DNA of 64,000 bases from Clostridium sp. 12(A) (GTDB taxonomy: Bacteria > Bacillota > Clostridia > Lachnospirales > Lachnospiraceae). Positions 53,494 to 63,369 of this stretch are shown here, one piece after another. Under the pieces are notes generated by a model. That model made no database searches. It had not been told where the DNA came from and worked only from the letters and a program-made list of their open reading frames with translations. The stretch covers positions 1,240,001-1,304,000 of the forward strand of contig JAGI01000002.1 in the NCBI GenBank assembly GCA_000526575.1, read 5' to 3'. The translations under genes were made by a program, and so were the position numbers. The first letter of the stretch is position 1. Each line of letters opens with the position of its first letter.

Positions 53494-54981
53494 TTATGCC
53501 AGATTAGAATATCCCATTAAGTTTTTATCCACCTCTTTGGCTACCTCACGACCTTCCCGGATCGCCCATACAACCAATGACTGGCCTCTGTGCATATCTC
53601 CGGCCACAAATACCTTATCCACGTCCGTGCGGTATTTCCCCTTCGGGGTCTCCACATTGCTGCGTTCATTTAATTTAACCCCAAAGGCATCGGCCACATA
53701 GCTCTGGGCTCCAAGAAATCCAGCTGCAATGAGAACAAGATCTGCAGGCACTTCCTTTTCGCTTCCAGCTACCGGTTGCATCACGAGCCTTCCGGTCTTC
53801 TCATCCATCTTCTGTTCCAGCTTCATTAAGACAGCCTTTATAAGTTTACCGGATTTATCTTTAATAAATTCCTTAACCGTTGTCTGATAGCTTCTTGGAT
53901 CCTTTCCAAACACTGCGATGGATTCCTCCTGGCCGTAATCGGTTTTTAATACCTTGGGCCACTGAGGCCAGCTATTGTCTGCCGTTCTCTTTTCCGGAAG
54001 CTTTGGCATCATCTCCAGCTGGGTGACGGAAGCACAGCCGTGACGTATGGCAGTTCCCACACAGTCATTTCCAGTATCTCCGCCACCGATCACAATGACA
54101 TGCTTGCCTTTCGCAGAGATATAAAGATTATCCTGAAGATCGGAATCAAGAAGACTTTTGGTGGTAGACTTTAAGAAATCCACTGCAAAGTATATTCCCT
54201 GAGCATCTCTTCCCGGAACCTTTAAATCTCTTGGATTGGAGGCTCCGCAAGCCAGAATAATTCGGTCAAAATCCTTTAATAGATCCTTTACCTTGTGATT
54301 CTTACCTACATCTGCTCCTGTCACAAAGGTTATGCCTTCCTCTTGCATGATCTTTACCTTACGGTCGATGATATGTTTTTCCAGCTTCATATTAGGAATT
54401 CCATACATCAAAAGTCCGCCGATACGATCCTCACGTTCAAATACAGTGACTTTGTGGCCTCTCTTATTTAGCTGATCCGCCGCCGATAAGCCGGCAGGAC
54501 CGGAACCAATGACTGCAATTCGTTTGCCTGTGCGGATTTTCGGAGGATTAGGGCCTGCGATCCCCACTTCATATGCCCGCTCAATGATGGCAAATTCATT
54601 TTCTTTAATGCTTACCGGATCTCCGTTTAACCCGCAGGTACATGCAGCCTCACAAGGGGCCGGGCATACTCTGGCGGTGAACTCCGGAAAGCTGTTTGTC
54701 TTTTTCAGCCTTTTATAGGCTTGCTGCCAATTTCCAGTATAAACAAGCTCATTCCATTCCGGTATCAGATTGTTGATCGGACAGCCGGATACCATTCCTT
54801 TGATGATCACTCCGGATTGGCAGAAGGGAACGCCGCAATCCATGCAGCGTGCGCCCTGGCATCTCTGTTCTTTCTCAGAAAGAGGCAGATGGAACTCGTC
54901 GTAGTTCTTAATACGAGTCTTGGGGTCTACCGTTTTTCCTGTTTTTCTGTCATATTCTAAAAATCCTGTTGGCTTTCCCAT
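53494..54981 (-). CDS. gltD: glutamate synthase small subunit
   Basis: FAD and NAD(P)H-binding subunit feeding electrons to GltB. The N-terminal 4Fe-4S region shows CMDCGVPFC and CPAPCEAACTCGLNGD. Next come the FAD fold (AVIGSGPAGLSAADQL), the NAD(P)H fold (VIVIGGGDTGNDCVG) and the C-terminal FVAGDMHRGQSLVVWAI. 495 residues, complete. GAGGAGG lies upstream of the ATG, 13 nt after the gltB stop. The motif order is the standard one for the bacterial beta subunit. Confidence 0.95.
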   Translation of the reverse strand: MGKPTGFLEYDRKTGKTVDPKTRIKNYDEFHLPLSEKEQRCQGARCMDCGVPFCQSGVIIKGMVSGCPINNLIPEWNELVYTGNWQQAYKRLKKTNSFPEFTARVCPAPCEAACTCGLNGDPVSIKENEFAIIERAYEVGIAGPNPPKIRTGKRIAVIGSGPAGLSAADQLNKRGHKVTVFEREDRIGGLLMYGIPNMKLEKHIIDRKVKIMQEEGITFVTGADVGKNHKVKDLLKDFDRIILACGASNPRDLKVPGRDAQGIYFAVDFLKSTTKSLLDSDLQDNLYISAKGKHVIVIGGGDTGNDCVGTAIRHGCASVTQLEMMPKLPEKRTADNSWPQWPKVLKTDYGQEESIAVFGKDPRSYQTTVKEFIKDKSGKLIKAVLMKLEQKMDEKTGRLVMQPVAGSEKEVPADLVLIAAGFLGAQSYVADAFGVKLNERSNVETPKGKYRTDVDKVFVAGDMHRGQSLVVWAIREGREVAKEVDKNLMGYSNLA

Positions 54982-54994
54982 GTTCTACTCCTCC

Positions 54995-57900
54995 TCATCC
55001 TTTTGAATTGGCATAAAATGCTTCAATCTGTGCCTGTTCACTGCTTAATCCCTTTTCCTCCATCTGAACGATGGTATTCATCATGCGTCTGTAATCATGA
55101 GGCATGATCTTTTTGAATTTAGGCAGGTACTCTCCAAAATTATCAAGGATTTCTTTTCCTTTTGCGGAATTGGTGTAAGCCACGTGCTCCTTGATCATCT
55201 CTTTCAGTTCCAGAACATCATATTTATTTGTAACCTCTTCAAAGGAAACCATTTCCTTGTTAAGTCTCTTATAAAGGTCTGTCTTTTCATCCAGAACATA
55301 AGCAATTCCACCGCTCATACCTGCTGCAAAATTCTTTCCGGTAGAGCCAAGGACCACAACACGGCCGCCTGTCATATACTCACAGCCATGGTCGCCTACA
55401 CCCTCTACTACGGCTGTTGCACCAGAGTTACGGACACAGAACCGCTCTCCTGCTACGCCGCAGATAAAGGCTTTGCCGCTGGTCGCTCCGTAAAGTGCCA
55501 CATTACCGATTACGATATTGTCCTCTGCTTTAAACTTAACACCTTGAGGAGGATACACCACCAGCTTGCCGCCGGAAAGTCCTTTTCCGAAATAATCGTT
55601 GCTGTCGCCTACAAGCTCCAGGGTAAGGCCCTTTGGTATGAATGCTCCAAAGCTCTGTCCGCCGCTGCCGGTACAGTTAATGGTAAAGGTATCTTCTGCC
55701 AGTCCCTCCGGATACAGTCTGGTGATTTCTGACCCAAAGATAGTACCAAGGGCACGATCTGTATTGGAAACATCAATTTGAAGTCCCTTTTTCTGGCCTG
55801 CTAAAAGTGCCTGCTTTAATTTCTTTAAGATGGTCTTTTCATCCATGGTCTTATCCAGTTCAAAGTCATAGATGTGCTTACTGCTGTAGCCTGCAAGCTT
55901 CTGGTCTGCATATGGATTGCCTAAAATAGCACTTAAATCCACCTTGCGGGCACGCTCGGAAGAGAGAGCTTCCTTCTTCTTTAAAAGATCCGTTCTACCG
56001 ACCAGCTCATCTACTGTACGAACGCCAAGCTTTGCCATATACTCTCTAAGCTCTTTGGCGATAAAATACATGAAGTTAACTACATACTCCGGTTTCCCTT
56101 TAAACCGCTTACGAAGTTCCGGATTCTGGGTAGCAACCCCTACTGGGCAGGTATCCAGATTGCAGACTCTCATCATAACGCAGCCAAGAGTTACAAGGGG
56201 CGCTGTTGCAAATCCAAACTCTTCCGCGCCTAGCATACACGCGATGGCAACATCACGGCCAGTCATAAGCTTTCCATCTGTTTCAAGAATTACCTTATCA
56301 CGAAGCCCGTTCATGATCAGGGTCTGATGAGCCTCAGCCACACCAAGCTCCCATGGAAGTCCTGCATTGTAAATGGAGTTTCTTGGAGCTGCTCCCGTTC
56401 CTCCATCAAAGCCTGAGATAAGAATTACCTGGGCACCTGCCTTGGCAACACCGGCAGCAACCGTACCAACTCCTGCTTCTGAAACAAGCTTTACTGAGAT
56501 TCTTGCTTCGGTATTGGAGTTTTTAAGGTCATAAATCAGCTGCGCCAAGTCCTCAATGGAGTAAATATCATGATGAGGAGGCGGGGAGATCAGTCCCACA
56601 CCGGTTGTGGAATGTCTTGTCTTTGCAACCCAGGGATATACCTTCTGTCCCGGAAGCTGTCCGCCCTCGCCTGGTTTCGCACCTTGGGCCATCTTAATCT
56701 GGATTTCTTTCGCACTTACTAAATATCTTGAGGTAACACCAAAACGACCGGAGGCAACCTGCTTGATTGCAGAACAGCGGTTTACACCATCAACGCCTGG
56801 GTTTAATCGCTCAAGGCTCTCTCCACCCTCACCACTGTTGGATTTTCCGTGAATGCGGTTCATGGCGATAGCCAGAGTCTCATGTGCCTCCTGGGAGATG
56901 GAGCCGTAAGACATAGCACCTGTCTTAAACCGTTTTACAATGGAATCCTCACTCTCTACTTCTGTCAGAGGAATTTCTTTTGCCTTGGAATAATCAAGAT
57001 CCAAAAGACTTCTTAAATTCACCATCTGACCCTCGTTCGTTAAAGCATGGGTGTATTCCTTAAATGTTTCATAGCTTCCTGTCCTGGTGGCTTCCTGAAG
57101 AAGATGTATGGTGAGAGGATTGTATAAATGCTCCTCCTGTCCCGCTCTCTCCTTATGGCTTCCCACACTGTCAAGGGTGAGATCCACATCAAGTCCTAAG
57201 GGATCAAAGGCTGCTGAATGAAGATCATCTACATCATCTGCGATGTCTTCCAGAGTAATTCCCTCCACACGGCTTACAGTATCTGTGAAGTATTTATCAA
57301 TCACATTCTTTGAGATACCAACTGCTTCAAAGATCTGGGCTCCCTGATAAGACTGTATGGTGGAAATTCCCATCTTGGATGCGATCTTGACAATTCCGTG
57401 AAGAACGGCGGAATTGTAATCTTCCACAGCTGCATAATAATCTTTATCAAGCATTCCGCTTTCAATAAGATAATGAATGGATTCCTGAGCCAGATATGGA
57501 TTGATGGCACAGGCTCCATAGCCAAGTAAGGTCGCAAAATGATGAACCTCTCTTGGTTCTCCGCTTTCTAAAATTAAGGCCACGGAGGTTCTCTTTTTTG
57601 TTTTTACCAAATGCTGCTGTAGCGCAGAAACCGCCAGCAGGGAAGGAATCGGCACATGATTCTCGTCAATGTCACGGTCAGACAGAATGATGATATTTGC
57701 CCCATCCCTATGGGCCCGGTCTGCTTCCAGAAACAATCTGTCAATGGCCTTTTCCAGAGAAGTGTTCTTATAATATGTAATCGGGATCACTTCCACCTTA
57801 AAGCCAGGCTTCTTCATATGCTTAATCTTTAATAAATCAGTGCAGGTAAGAATGGGATTGCTCACCTTAAGTATTTTGCAGTTTTCTGCTTTTTCTTCCA

Positions 57901-59554
57901 GAATGTTGCCTTCCTCTCCTACGTAGACCGTAGTGGAGGTAACAATCTCTTCACGAATGGAGTCGATCGGAGGATTGGTAACCTGAGCAAACAACTGCTT
58001 AAAGTAATTATATAAAGGCTGATGTTTTTTGCTGAGCACCGCCAGAGGACTGTCTGTACCCATGGCAGAGACGGCTTCTGCCCCATTTAAAGCCATAGGA
58101 AGAATCATGGTCTTATACTCTTCATAGGTGTAGCCATAGGTCTTCTGCATTTTGGCCCGCTCGTCACGGCTCATCACAGGAACTCCCTTATTAGGAATCT
58201 GGAGATTCTTAAGTTCGATGAGATTAGAATCCAGCCATTCTCCATAAGGTTTACGGGTGGCATAATATTCTTTTAACTGTTCATCTGTAATGAGACAGCC
58301 TTTCACCGTATCAATGAGAAGCATTTTACCAGGACGAAGACGTTCCTTTCTCACCACACGGCTCTGGTCAATATCAATGGCACCAACCTCAGAGGCAAGG
58401 ATCATATGATCGTCATCTGTGATGTAATATCTGGAAGGACGCAGACCGTTACGATCAAGGACAGCTCCCAAAAGATCACCGTCACTAAAGACGATAGAAG
58501 CAGGACCATCCCAAGGCTCCATCATGGTAGCGTAGTAACGGTAAAAATCTTTGATTTCCTGAGGCATGGACTTATCATGCTCCCACGGCGCCGGAATTGT
58601 TACCATAACGGCGAGAGGAAGATCCATTCCGCTCATGGTCATAAATTCCAGTGCATTATCAAGCATGGCAGAATCGGAGCCTTCCTGATTAATAATAGGA
58701 AGTACTTTATGCATGTCGTTCTGGAAGTACTCTGATTCCATATTTTCTTCTCTGGCCATCATCTTATCTACATTTCCGCGAATGGTATTGATCTCGCCGT
58801 TGTGTACAATCAGACGGTTGGGATGAGCCCTCATCCAGCTGGGGTTTGTGTTTGTACTAAAACGGGAATGAACCACTGCGATTGCTGACTCGTAATCCTT
58901 ATCCTGAAGATCCTGAAAGAACTTTCTAAGCTCTTTTACCAGGAACATACCTTTATAAACGATGGTTCTGCTGCTTAAGGAAACAACATAAGTGTTATCA
59001 TTGCTCTGCTCAAAAACTCTTCTGGACACATAGAGCTTCCGGTCAAAATCCAGTCCCTTATTGATATCAGAAGGTTTTTTTACGAAGCCCTGAGCAAAGT
59101 AAGGCATGCAATCGACAGCCTTCTTTCCAATGAGTTCCGGATGAGTAGGCACTTCTCTCCAGCCTAAGAACTGAAGCCCTTCCTTTTCCACAATAATCTC
59201 GAACATCTTCTTGGCCTGATTTCTGGCAAGTTCATCCTGAGGAAAGAAAAACATACCAATACCGTATTCTCTTTCTTCTCCGATTTCAATTCCCAGGGTC
59301 TTAGCTGCCTTTTTAAAAAACTTATGGGAGATCTGAAGCATGATTCCAACACCGTCGCCAGTCTTTCCTTCTGCATCCTTACCTGCTCTGTGTTCCAGAT
59401 TTTCTACGATATGTAGTGCCTGTTCAACGGTCTTGTGGGTCTTTTCACCTTTCATATTGGCAACAGCACCAATACCGCAGTTATCATGCTCAAAACGGGA
59501 ATCATAAAGTCCCGGAGTCACTATTTTGTTTGGGGAGTATAAACTCTTATCCAT
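54995..59554 (-). CDS. gltB: glutamate synthase large subunit
   Basis: Makes two glutamates from glutamine and 2-oxoglutarate. An N-terminal Ntn-type amidotransferase: Cys26 in HDNCGIGAV becomes the N-terminal nucleophile after removal of a 25-residue propeptide. Next are the central domain, the FMN-binding synthase domain (GAMSYGSISQEAHE, VLISGFDGGTGAAP-like ILISGFDGGTGA) with the 3Fe-4S cluster in CVMMRVCNLDTCPVG, and the C-terminal GXGXG beta-helix (GGRVVVLGSTGKNFAAGMSGG split). The frame opens at 59572; the ATG at 59554 has AAAGGAT 6 nt upstream. 1519 residues, full length. Transcribed from the promoter at 59621-59649. Confidence 0.96.
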   Translation of the reverse strand: MDKSLYSPNKIVTPGLYDSRFEHDNCGIGAVANMKGEKTHKTVEQALHIVENLEHRAGKDAEGKTGDGVGIMLQISHKFFKKAAKTLGIEIGEEREYGIGMFFFPQDELARNQAKKMFEIIVEKEGLQFLGWREVPTHPELIGKKAVDCMPYFAQGFVKKPSDINKGLDFDRKLYVSRRVFEQSNDNTYVVSLSSRTIVYKGMFLVKELRKFFQDLQDKDYESAIAVVHSRFSTNTNPSWMRAHPNRLIVHNGEINTIRGNVDKMMAREENMESEYFQNDMHKVLPIINQEGSDSAMLDNALEFMTMSGMDLPLAVMVTIPAPWEHDKSMPQEIKDFYRYYATMMEPWDGPASIVFSDGDLLGAVLDRNGLRPSRYYITDDDHMILASEVGAIDIDQSRVVRKERLRPGKMLLIDTVKGCLITDEQLKEYYATRKPYGEWLDSNLIELKNLQIPNKGVPVMSRDERAKMQKTYGYTYEEYKTMILPMALNGAEAVSAMGTDSPLAVLSKKHQPLYNYFKQLFAQVTNPPIDSIREEIVTSTTVYVGEEGNILEEKAENCKILKVSNPILTCTDLLKIKHMKKPGFKVEVIPITYYKNTSLEKAIDRLFLEADRAHRDGANIIILSDRDIDENHVPIPSLLAVSALQQHLVKTKKRTSVALILESGEPREVHHFATLLGYGACAINPYLAQESIHYLIESGMLDKDYYAAVEDYNSAVLHGIVKIASKMGISTIQSYQGAQIFEAVGISKNVIDKYFTDTVSRVEGITLEDIADDVDDLHSAAFDPLGLDVDLTLDSVGSHKERAGQEEHLYNPLTIHLLQEATRTGSYETFKEYTHALTNEGQMVNLRSLLDLDYSKAKEIPLTEVESEDSIVKRFKTGAMSYGSISQEAHETLAIAMNRIHGKSNSGEGGESLERLNPGVDGVNRCSAIKQVASGRFGVTSRYLVSAKEIQIKMAQGAKPGEGGQLPGQKVYPWVAKTRHSTTGVGLISPPPHHDIYSIEDLAQLIYDLKNSNTEARISVKLVSEAGVGTVAAGVAKAGAQVILISGFDGGTGAAPRNSIYNAGLPWELGVAEAHQTLIMNGLRDKVILETDGKLMTGRDVAIACMLGAEEFGFATAPLVTLGCVMMRVCNLDTCPVGVATQNPELRKRFKGKPEYVVNFMYFIAKELREYMAKLGVRTVDELVGRTDLLKKKEALSSERARKVDLSAILGNPYADQKLAGYSSKHIYDFELDKTMDEKTILKKLKQALLAGQKKGLQIDVSNTDRALGTIFGSEITRLYPEGLAEDTFTINCTGSGGQSFGAFIPKGLTLELVGDSNDYFGKGLSGGKLVVYPPQGVKFKAEDNIVIGNVALYGATSGKAFICGVAGERFCVRNSGATAVVEGVGDHGCEYMTGGRVVVLGSTGKNFAAGMSGGIAYVLDEKTDLYKRLNKEMVSFEEVTNKYDVLELKEMIKEHVAYTNSAKGKEILDNFGEYLPKFKKIMPHDYRRMMNTIVQMEEKGLSSEQAQIEAFYANSKG

Positions 59555-59590
59555 AATCTCATCCTTTCCCAACTGCCAGTTTTGCTTTCG

Positions 59591-59649
59591 AGTGTTACAG
59601 TGTTACAGTAATTTTAGTTGATAATACTACATTTTTATCACTTTGTAAA
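59591..59649 (-). promoter_or_regulatory. gltBD promoter and tandem 9-bp repeat
   Basis: Minus strand TTTACA (59649-59644) and TATTAT (59626-59621), 17 nt apart. Just downstream, AGTGTTACA is repeated directly at 59591-59608, within the expected 5' leader, where it could bind a regulator. Confidence 0.6.
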
Positions 59650-59882
59650 TGTGTTTTATTTGCTAATTGTCAGATAATTAGATATTTTAGGATTCACAAG
59701 ATATTATATCAGTTTATTGTAATCTAAATTACATTATTAACTCTTATGCAAGTGCAATTAAGGCCTCTACAGAAGAAAATGGCTAAAATTCCTAATTATA
59801 TTAAGCTTTTGCCTTCCAAGTTTAAGAGAGCTTTTATTTTTTTATAGTTAAAACCATAAATCAGGAAAATTAGCACCCCCAT
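59650..59882. other. AT-rich intergenic stretch upstream of gltB
   Basis: Very AT-rich with no ORF bearing a ribosome site. It presumably holds the promoter of the RNA at 59883, but no convincing -35/-10 pair was found. Confidence 0.4.
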
Positions 59883-60034
59883 AAGCTCCGGGAATACACA
59901 AGTAGGTGCTATATAAGACGGTACTTTGCAACAGACGGTATTTTATATGCCGCCTATGGTGCAGTGCCTTTATTTAATTAAGCAATTGATATCATAGGAC
60001 GTCGTGCCTATCCCGCCCGGCGGAGCTTTTTTAT
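59883..60034 (+). ncRNA. candidate standalone structured RNA, possibly 6S-like
   Basis: About 150 nt closed by a perfect 8-bp terminal stem, AAGCTCCG (59883-59890) with CGGAGCTT (60021-60028), which runs straight into six T. Inside, TAGGTGC pairs with GTGCCTA (with wobbles), then a large bubble carries a CGGTAT/ATGCCG hairpin, and an apical CCTATG/CATAGG stem follows. This long rod with a central bubble recalls 6S RNA, but it is shorter than most and no sequence hallmark is certain. No gene lies downstream on the plus strand, so it is not a leader. Confidence 0.45.
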
Positions 60035-60055
60035 GTAACAGGGTCGTAACAGGGT
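60035..60055. repeat. short direct repeat
   Basis: GTAACAGGGT occurs at 60035-60044 and again at 60046-60055, directly after the RNA's T run. Function unknown. Confidence 0.6.
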
Positions 60056-60075
60056 TTATTTATCGATTACATAAA

Positions 60076-60107
60076 AAAAGCTCTGGGAATATCTTCCCAG
60101 AGCTTTT
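60076..60107 (-). terminator. intrinsic terminator after the HPr gene
   Basis: A perfect 14-bp stem (60076-60089 with 60094-60107, 4-nt loop) with a T run on the minus strand. Confidence 0.92.
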
Positions 60108-60137
60108 GCCCGTTTCTTAATAAGCCAAACGATACGA

Positions 60138-60404
60138 TTACATCTCGCCAAGGCCGCTTTCAATTGCCTCAGTCATAGTCTGCATAGCTGCTTCTTCATC
60201 TTCGCCATCACAGATTAAAGTGATTTCAGCACCACTTTTAATTCCTGCTGCCATAACGTTTAATACGCTCTTTGCAACAATTCTCTTCTCGCCATACTCA
60301 ACAATTATATCAGATTTAAACTTCATAGCTGTCTGAGACAGAACTCCTGCTGGTCTTAAGTGAAGTCCGGATGGATTTATTACAGTCAGTGTTTTAGATA
60401 ACAT
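60138..60404 (-). CDS. ptsH: HPr-family phosphocarrier protein
   Basis: Small phosphocarrier of the PTS. The active His sits in SGLHLRPAG, with the following Arg, and the regulatory Ser in AKSVLNVMAAG, the site phosphorylated by HPr kinase in Firmicutes. 88 residues. The presence of His rather than Gln distinguishes it from Crh. AAAGGAG precedes the ATG, and a strong promoter lies at 60450-60478. It probably serves the FruA transporter among others. No ptsI gene is adjacent, so a paralogue next to ptsI elsewhere is possible. Confidence 0.9.
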   Translation of the reverse strand: MLSKTLTVINPSGLHLRPAGVLSQTAMKFKSDIIVEYGEKRIVAKSVLNVMAAGIKSGAEITLICDGEDEEAAMQTMTEAIESGLGEM

Positions 60405-60449
60405 ATCGTTCTCTCCTTTATCCTCAATTTTATATACTCCTTGCTGTTA

Positions 60450-60478
60450 ATTTTATTACAATATCAAGTTTGTGTCAA
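60450..60478 (-). promoter_or_regulatory. HPr gene promoter
   Basis: Minus strand TTGACA (60478-60473) and TAAAAT (60455-60450), 17 nt apart, about 45 nt before the ATG. Confidence 0.88.
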
Positions 60479-60515
60479 GCCAAACCCGGCATGTCTTTTT
60501 TATTTTGCAAGGCGG

Positions 60516-61133
60516 TCAATCTTCCTTTCGCTGGGAAAATATACAGCCGCAGTAATCCTGGCGGTATAGCCCGTGTTCCTTTGACAATTCCACCGAACGT
60601 TTATAACCATTCTTCTTTTTAAAGTCGGATGGAAGGTAAGAAACCCGGTATTCCCTGGCTAGCTTTTCACCAATTTCATTTAACTTATCTGCATTCTTTA
60701 AAGGGCTGATGGACAGTGTGGTAGTGTAGTAATCAAAATGCTCTGCCTGAGCAATTTTAGCCGCCTCCTGGAGGCGCAGCTCATAGCAGCGAAAACACCG
60801 TTCTCCACCCTCTGGCTCCTTCTCATAACCCTTTATGATCTGGTAGAACTCCTGAGGCTCATAGGCGCCATTTACGATTGTTACCGGGTGTATAAAGTCC
60901 ATACCGGCAACAAGGCGCTCCTGTTCCTCTACCCGCCTTAAGTATTCTTCCGGTGGGTAAATATTGGGATTATAAAAATAAATCGTTATAGCAAAATACT
61001 GGGATAAATACTCCAGTACATAACTGCTGCAGGGTGCACAACAGCTATGTATCAAAAGTCTTGGAACTTTCTTTTCCTCTTCCAGTTCCGCAATGATCTG
61101 ATCAAGTTCCTTCTGATAATTTCTACGGTTCAT
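60516..61133 (-). CDS. queH: epoxyqueuosine reductase QueH
   Basis: Last step of queuosine tRNA modification, reducing epoxyqueuosine, as a non-homologous replacement of QueG. Cysteine blocks HSCCAPCSS, ERCFRCYELRL and YCGCIFS, which bind the iron-sulfur cluster and a second metal site, identify the family, with the YYTTTLSISPLKN segment between them. The frame opens at 61151; the ATG at 61133 has AAGGGAG about 5 nt upstream. 205 residues, complete. It lies just downstream of the rpoD terminator. Confidence 0.93.
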   Translation of the reverse strand: MNRRNYQKELDQIIAELEEEKKVPRLLIHSCCAPCSSYVLEYLSQYFAITIYFYNPNIYPPEEYLRRVEEQERLVAGMDFIHPVTIVNGAYEPQEFYQIIKGYEKEPEGGERCFRCYELRLQEAAKIAQAEHFDYYTTTLSISPLKNADKLNEIGEKLAREYRVSYLPSDFKKKNGYKRSVELSKEHGLYRQDYCGCIFSQRKED

Positions 61134-61175
61134 AACGTCTCCCTTCGCCATACGAAAACAATGTACGAAAAATGC

Positions 61176-61209
61176 AAAAAAGGCGTAGAATCTTTCTGCT
61201 ACGCCTTTT
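61176..61209 (-). terminator. intrinsic terminator after rpoD
   Basis: AAAAGGCGTAG pairs with CTACGCCTTTT (ending at 61209) around a 10-nt loop, with a T run on the minus strand. Confidence 0.9.
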
Positions 61210-61214
61210 GCTTC

Positions 61215-62357
61215 TTATAAGAAGTCCCGAATACGCTTGCTGCGTACAGGATTCCTTAACTTTCTAAGAGCCTTTGCCTCAATCTGTCTAATGCGCTCTC
61301 GGGTAACATTAAATTCTTTTCCCACTTCTTCCAATGTACGTGGATGGCCGTCTTCCAGACCAAAACGAAGCACAATAACCTGACGCTCTCTCTCTTTTAA
61401 ATCGCCGAGAAGGGCATCGATATGTTCTCTTAACATCACGGATTCTACGTTGCCTTCCGGAGTTACCACATTGTTGTCCGCTACAAAGTCCCCAAGGTTT
61501 GAATCGTCCTCTTCACCAATTGGTGTTTCCAGGGAAGCAGGTTCTCTGGCGATCTGCATGATCTCCATGACCTTATCCTCAGTCATGTCCAATGCTTCCG
61601 CAAGTTCAGCCACCGATGGTTCATATCCCAGTTCCAGAGTAAGTTTTCTCTGCATCTTGGACATTTTATTAATGGTCTCAACCATATGCACAGGCACTCG
61701 GATCGTTCTTGCCTGGTCTGCAAGCGCTCTGGTTACAGACTGACGTATCCACCAAGTAGCATATGTACTTAATTTATAACCTTTGGTATAGTCAAACTTT
61801 TCAACGCCCTTAATAAGACCCAGGTTTCCTTCCTGAACCAAATCAAGAAAACTCATTCCGCGGCCCGTATAGCGCTTTGCAATACTGACCACAAGACGTA
61901 AATTTGCTTCGATTAAACGTTCTTTGGCGTCATCGTCGCCATCAGCTTTTCTCTTAGCAAGGCGCAGTTCTTCCTCTGCGTTTAAAAGTGGTACTGTACC
62001 GATTTCCTTTAAATACATGCGGACAGGGTCCTCTGTGCCGATGCCTTCAAGCAAATCAATAGCGTCAAGGTCGATATCTTCTTCATCGATGTCCTTTATG
62101 AAGCCATCATCAATATCATCGTCTAAAAGAAGATCTTCTGACATGAGCACATCATCAGCCAAAACGGAATCGTCAATGACCGGGACCACGTCAACGCCGC
62201 GGTTCTCCAGGTACGTATAAATCTGATCCATCTGCTCTGCAGTCAACTCTTCTCCTATGAAGAAGTTATTAATCTCCGTTACGTCCAAAGCATTCTGCTT
62301 TGTTTTTGCAAGATCGACAAGCTTACCCAGCTTCTCTAAAAAATTTTCCTTTTCCAC
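61215..62357 (-). CDS. rpoD: primary sigma factor RpoD/SigA
   Basis: Main vegetative sigma factor. Region 1.1 is short, followed by an acidic spacer and region 1.2 ([16 protein letters not shown]), region 2 ([38 protein letters not shown]), region 3 and region 4 ([29 protein letters not shown], the -35 helix-turn-helix). 380 residues, usual for Firmicutes. The start is a GTG at 62357 with AAAGGAC upstream. dnaG, its common upstream partner, is not adjacent here. It has its own promoter at 62409-62437. Confidence 0.97.
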   Translation of the reverse strand: MEKENFLEKLGKLVDLAKTKQNALDVTEINNFFIGEELTAEQMDQIYTYLENRGVDVVPVIDDSVLADDVLMSEDLLLDDDIDDGFIKDIDEEDIDLDAIDLLEGIGTEDPVRMYLKEIGTVPLLNAEEELRLAKRKADGDDDAKERLIEANLRLVVSIAKRYTGRGMSFLDLVQEGNLGLIKGVEKFDYTKGYKLSTYATWWIRQSVTRALADQARTIRVPVHMVETINKMSKMQRKLTLELGYEPSVAELAEALDMTEDKVMEIMQIAREPASLETPIGEEDDSNLGDFVADNNVVTPEGNVESVMLREHIDALLGDLKERERQVIVLRFGLEDGHPRTLEEVGKEFNVTRERIRQIEAKALRKLRNPVRSKRIRDFL

Positions 62358-62408
62358 TTAATAACGTCCTTTCGCTAAGAAGTATACATAAAGCCCACAC
62401 AACATTTC

Positions 62409-62437
62409 ATTATATACTACCATGCTTCATATTTCAA
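62409..62437 (-). promoter_or_regulatory. rpoD promoter
   Basis: Minus strand TTGAAA (62437-62432) and TATAAT (62414-62409), 17 nt apart, about 50 nt before the GTG start. Confidence 0.88.
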
Positions 62438-62461
62438 CATATTTCTTTTGTAAAAGCAGAA

Positions 62462-63364
62462 TTATTGCTTTTTTTGCGGATTTCTCAAAATCCGGATTTG
62501 TTTCTTCAAATTAAAAATTTCAACTTCCCTTCTGGATCCTCCAAACTCACCATCAAGGACCCAGTCGATGGGCTCTTCAGGGAATATCTTGATACAACTA
62601 GTCCGTAGCTTGTGGACGTATTCGTTAGGTTCTTCTTTGAGAAACATATAATTAATGATATTGGTAAAATCAAGAGGTGTTTTGGGAGTTCGGATCAAAA
62701 GAACCTCAAACTCTCCGTCATTTAAAGCCACATCCTGTGTGACCAGCCCTTTAAAGCCTCCAACGCTTATGGTATTGGTAATCATGCCGAAGATAAAATC
62801 CCCCTCTAAAACGGTAGAATCGCATTCGACACGAAGTACATAAGACTTGATGGAAGCAAGACTTTTCATTCCCTCCATGATATATGCCTGGTGTCCCAGA
62901 ACATTTTTAAAATCCTGAGGTGTTAAATAGGCAACTTCAGTAAACGCCCCAAAAGCTGCAATGTACACAAAGTGCCTGTCCCTGCAGAAGCAGCCAATAT
63001 CAATGGGGTAAGGTACACCTGAAACAACCGTTCTGGCAGCCGTTATCATGTTTTTTGATATCTTAAGACTGGAAGCAAAATCATTGGTGGAACCAGCAGG
63101 AATATAACCAAGCCTTGGAATCTTGTCCAGCTTCATCAGTCCGTTGATGGTCTCATTTAAAGTGCCATCCCCACCGCTGCAAACCACCAGGTCCATTGAT
63201 TTTCCAAAGGCGGCTGCCGCCTCGGATGCATCTTTCGGCCCCTGGGTCACATGCACCTGAAGCTCATACCCTGCTTTCGTAAAGATATCAAGAATTTCCA
63301 TTAATTTGTTTTTGATCTGCGCCTTGCCGGATCGCGGATTAAATATAAAAAGCATCTTTTTCAT
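62462..63364 (-). CDS. diacylglycerol/lipid kinase family protein (YegS/DagK-like)
   Basis: ATP-dependent lipid kinase of about 300 residues. The N-terminal catalytic domain shows FIFNPRSGKAQ and the nucleotide loop VCSGGDGTLNETINGLM; IPAGSTNDFA is the second family motif. The C-terminal beta domain includes the VLDGEFGGSRREVEI block. It may phosphorylate diacylglycerol during lipid recycling; the exact lipid is not shown by sequence. The frame opens with a GTG at 63373; the ATG at 63364 has AGGTGA 6 nt upstream and is preferred. It follows mutY closely. Confidence 0.88.
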   Translation of the reverse strand: MKKMLFIFNPRSGKAQIKNKLMEILDIFTKAGYELQVHVTQGPKDASEAAAAFGKSMDLVVCSGGDGTLNETINGLMKLDKIPRLGYIPAGSTNDFASSLKISKNMITAARTVVSGVPYPIDIGCFCRDRHFVYIAAFGAFTEVAYLTPQDFKNVLGHQAYIMEGMKSLASIKSYVLRVECDSTVLEGDFIFGMITNTISVGGFKGLVTQDVALNDGEFEVLLIRTPKTPLDFTNIINYMFLKEEPNEYVHKLRTSCIKIFPEEPIDWVLDGEFGGSRREVEIFNLKKQIRILRNPQKKQ

Positions 63365-63369
63365 TATAA

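Noticed and set aside
55097-55732. 211-codon plus-strand frame inside gltB
   Set aside because: Antisense shadow of a certain gene, without a ribosome site or recognisable domains.
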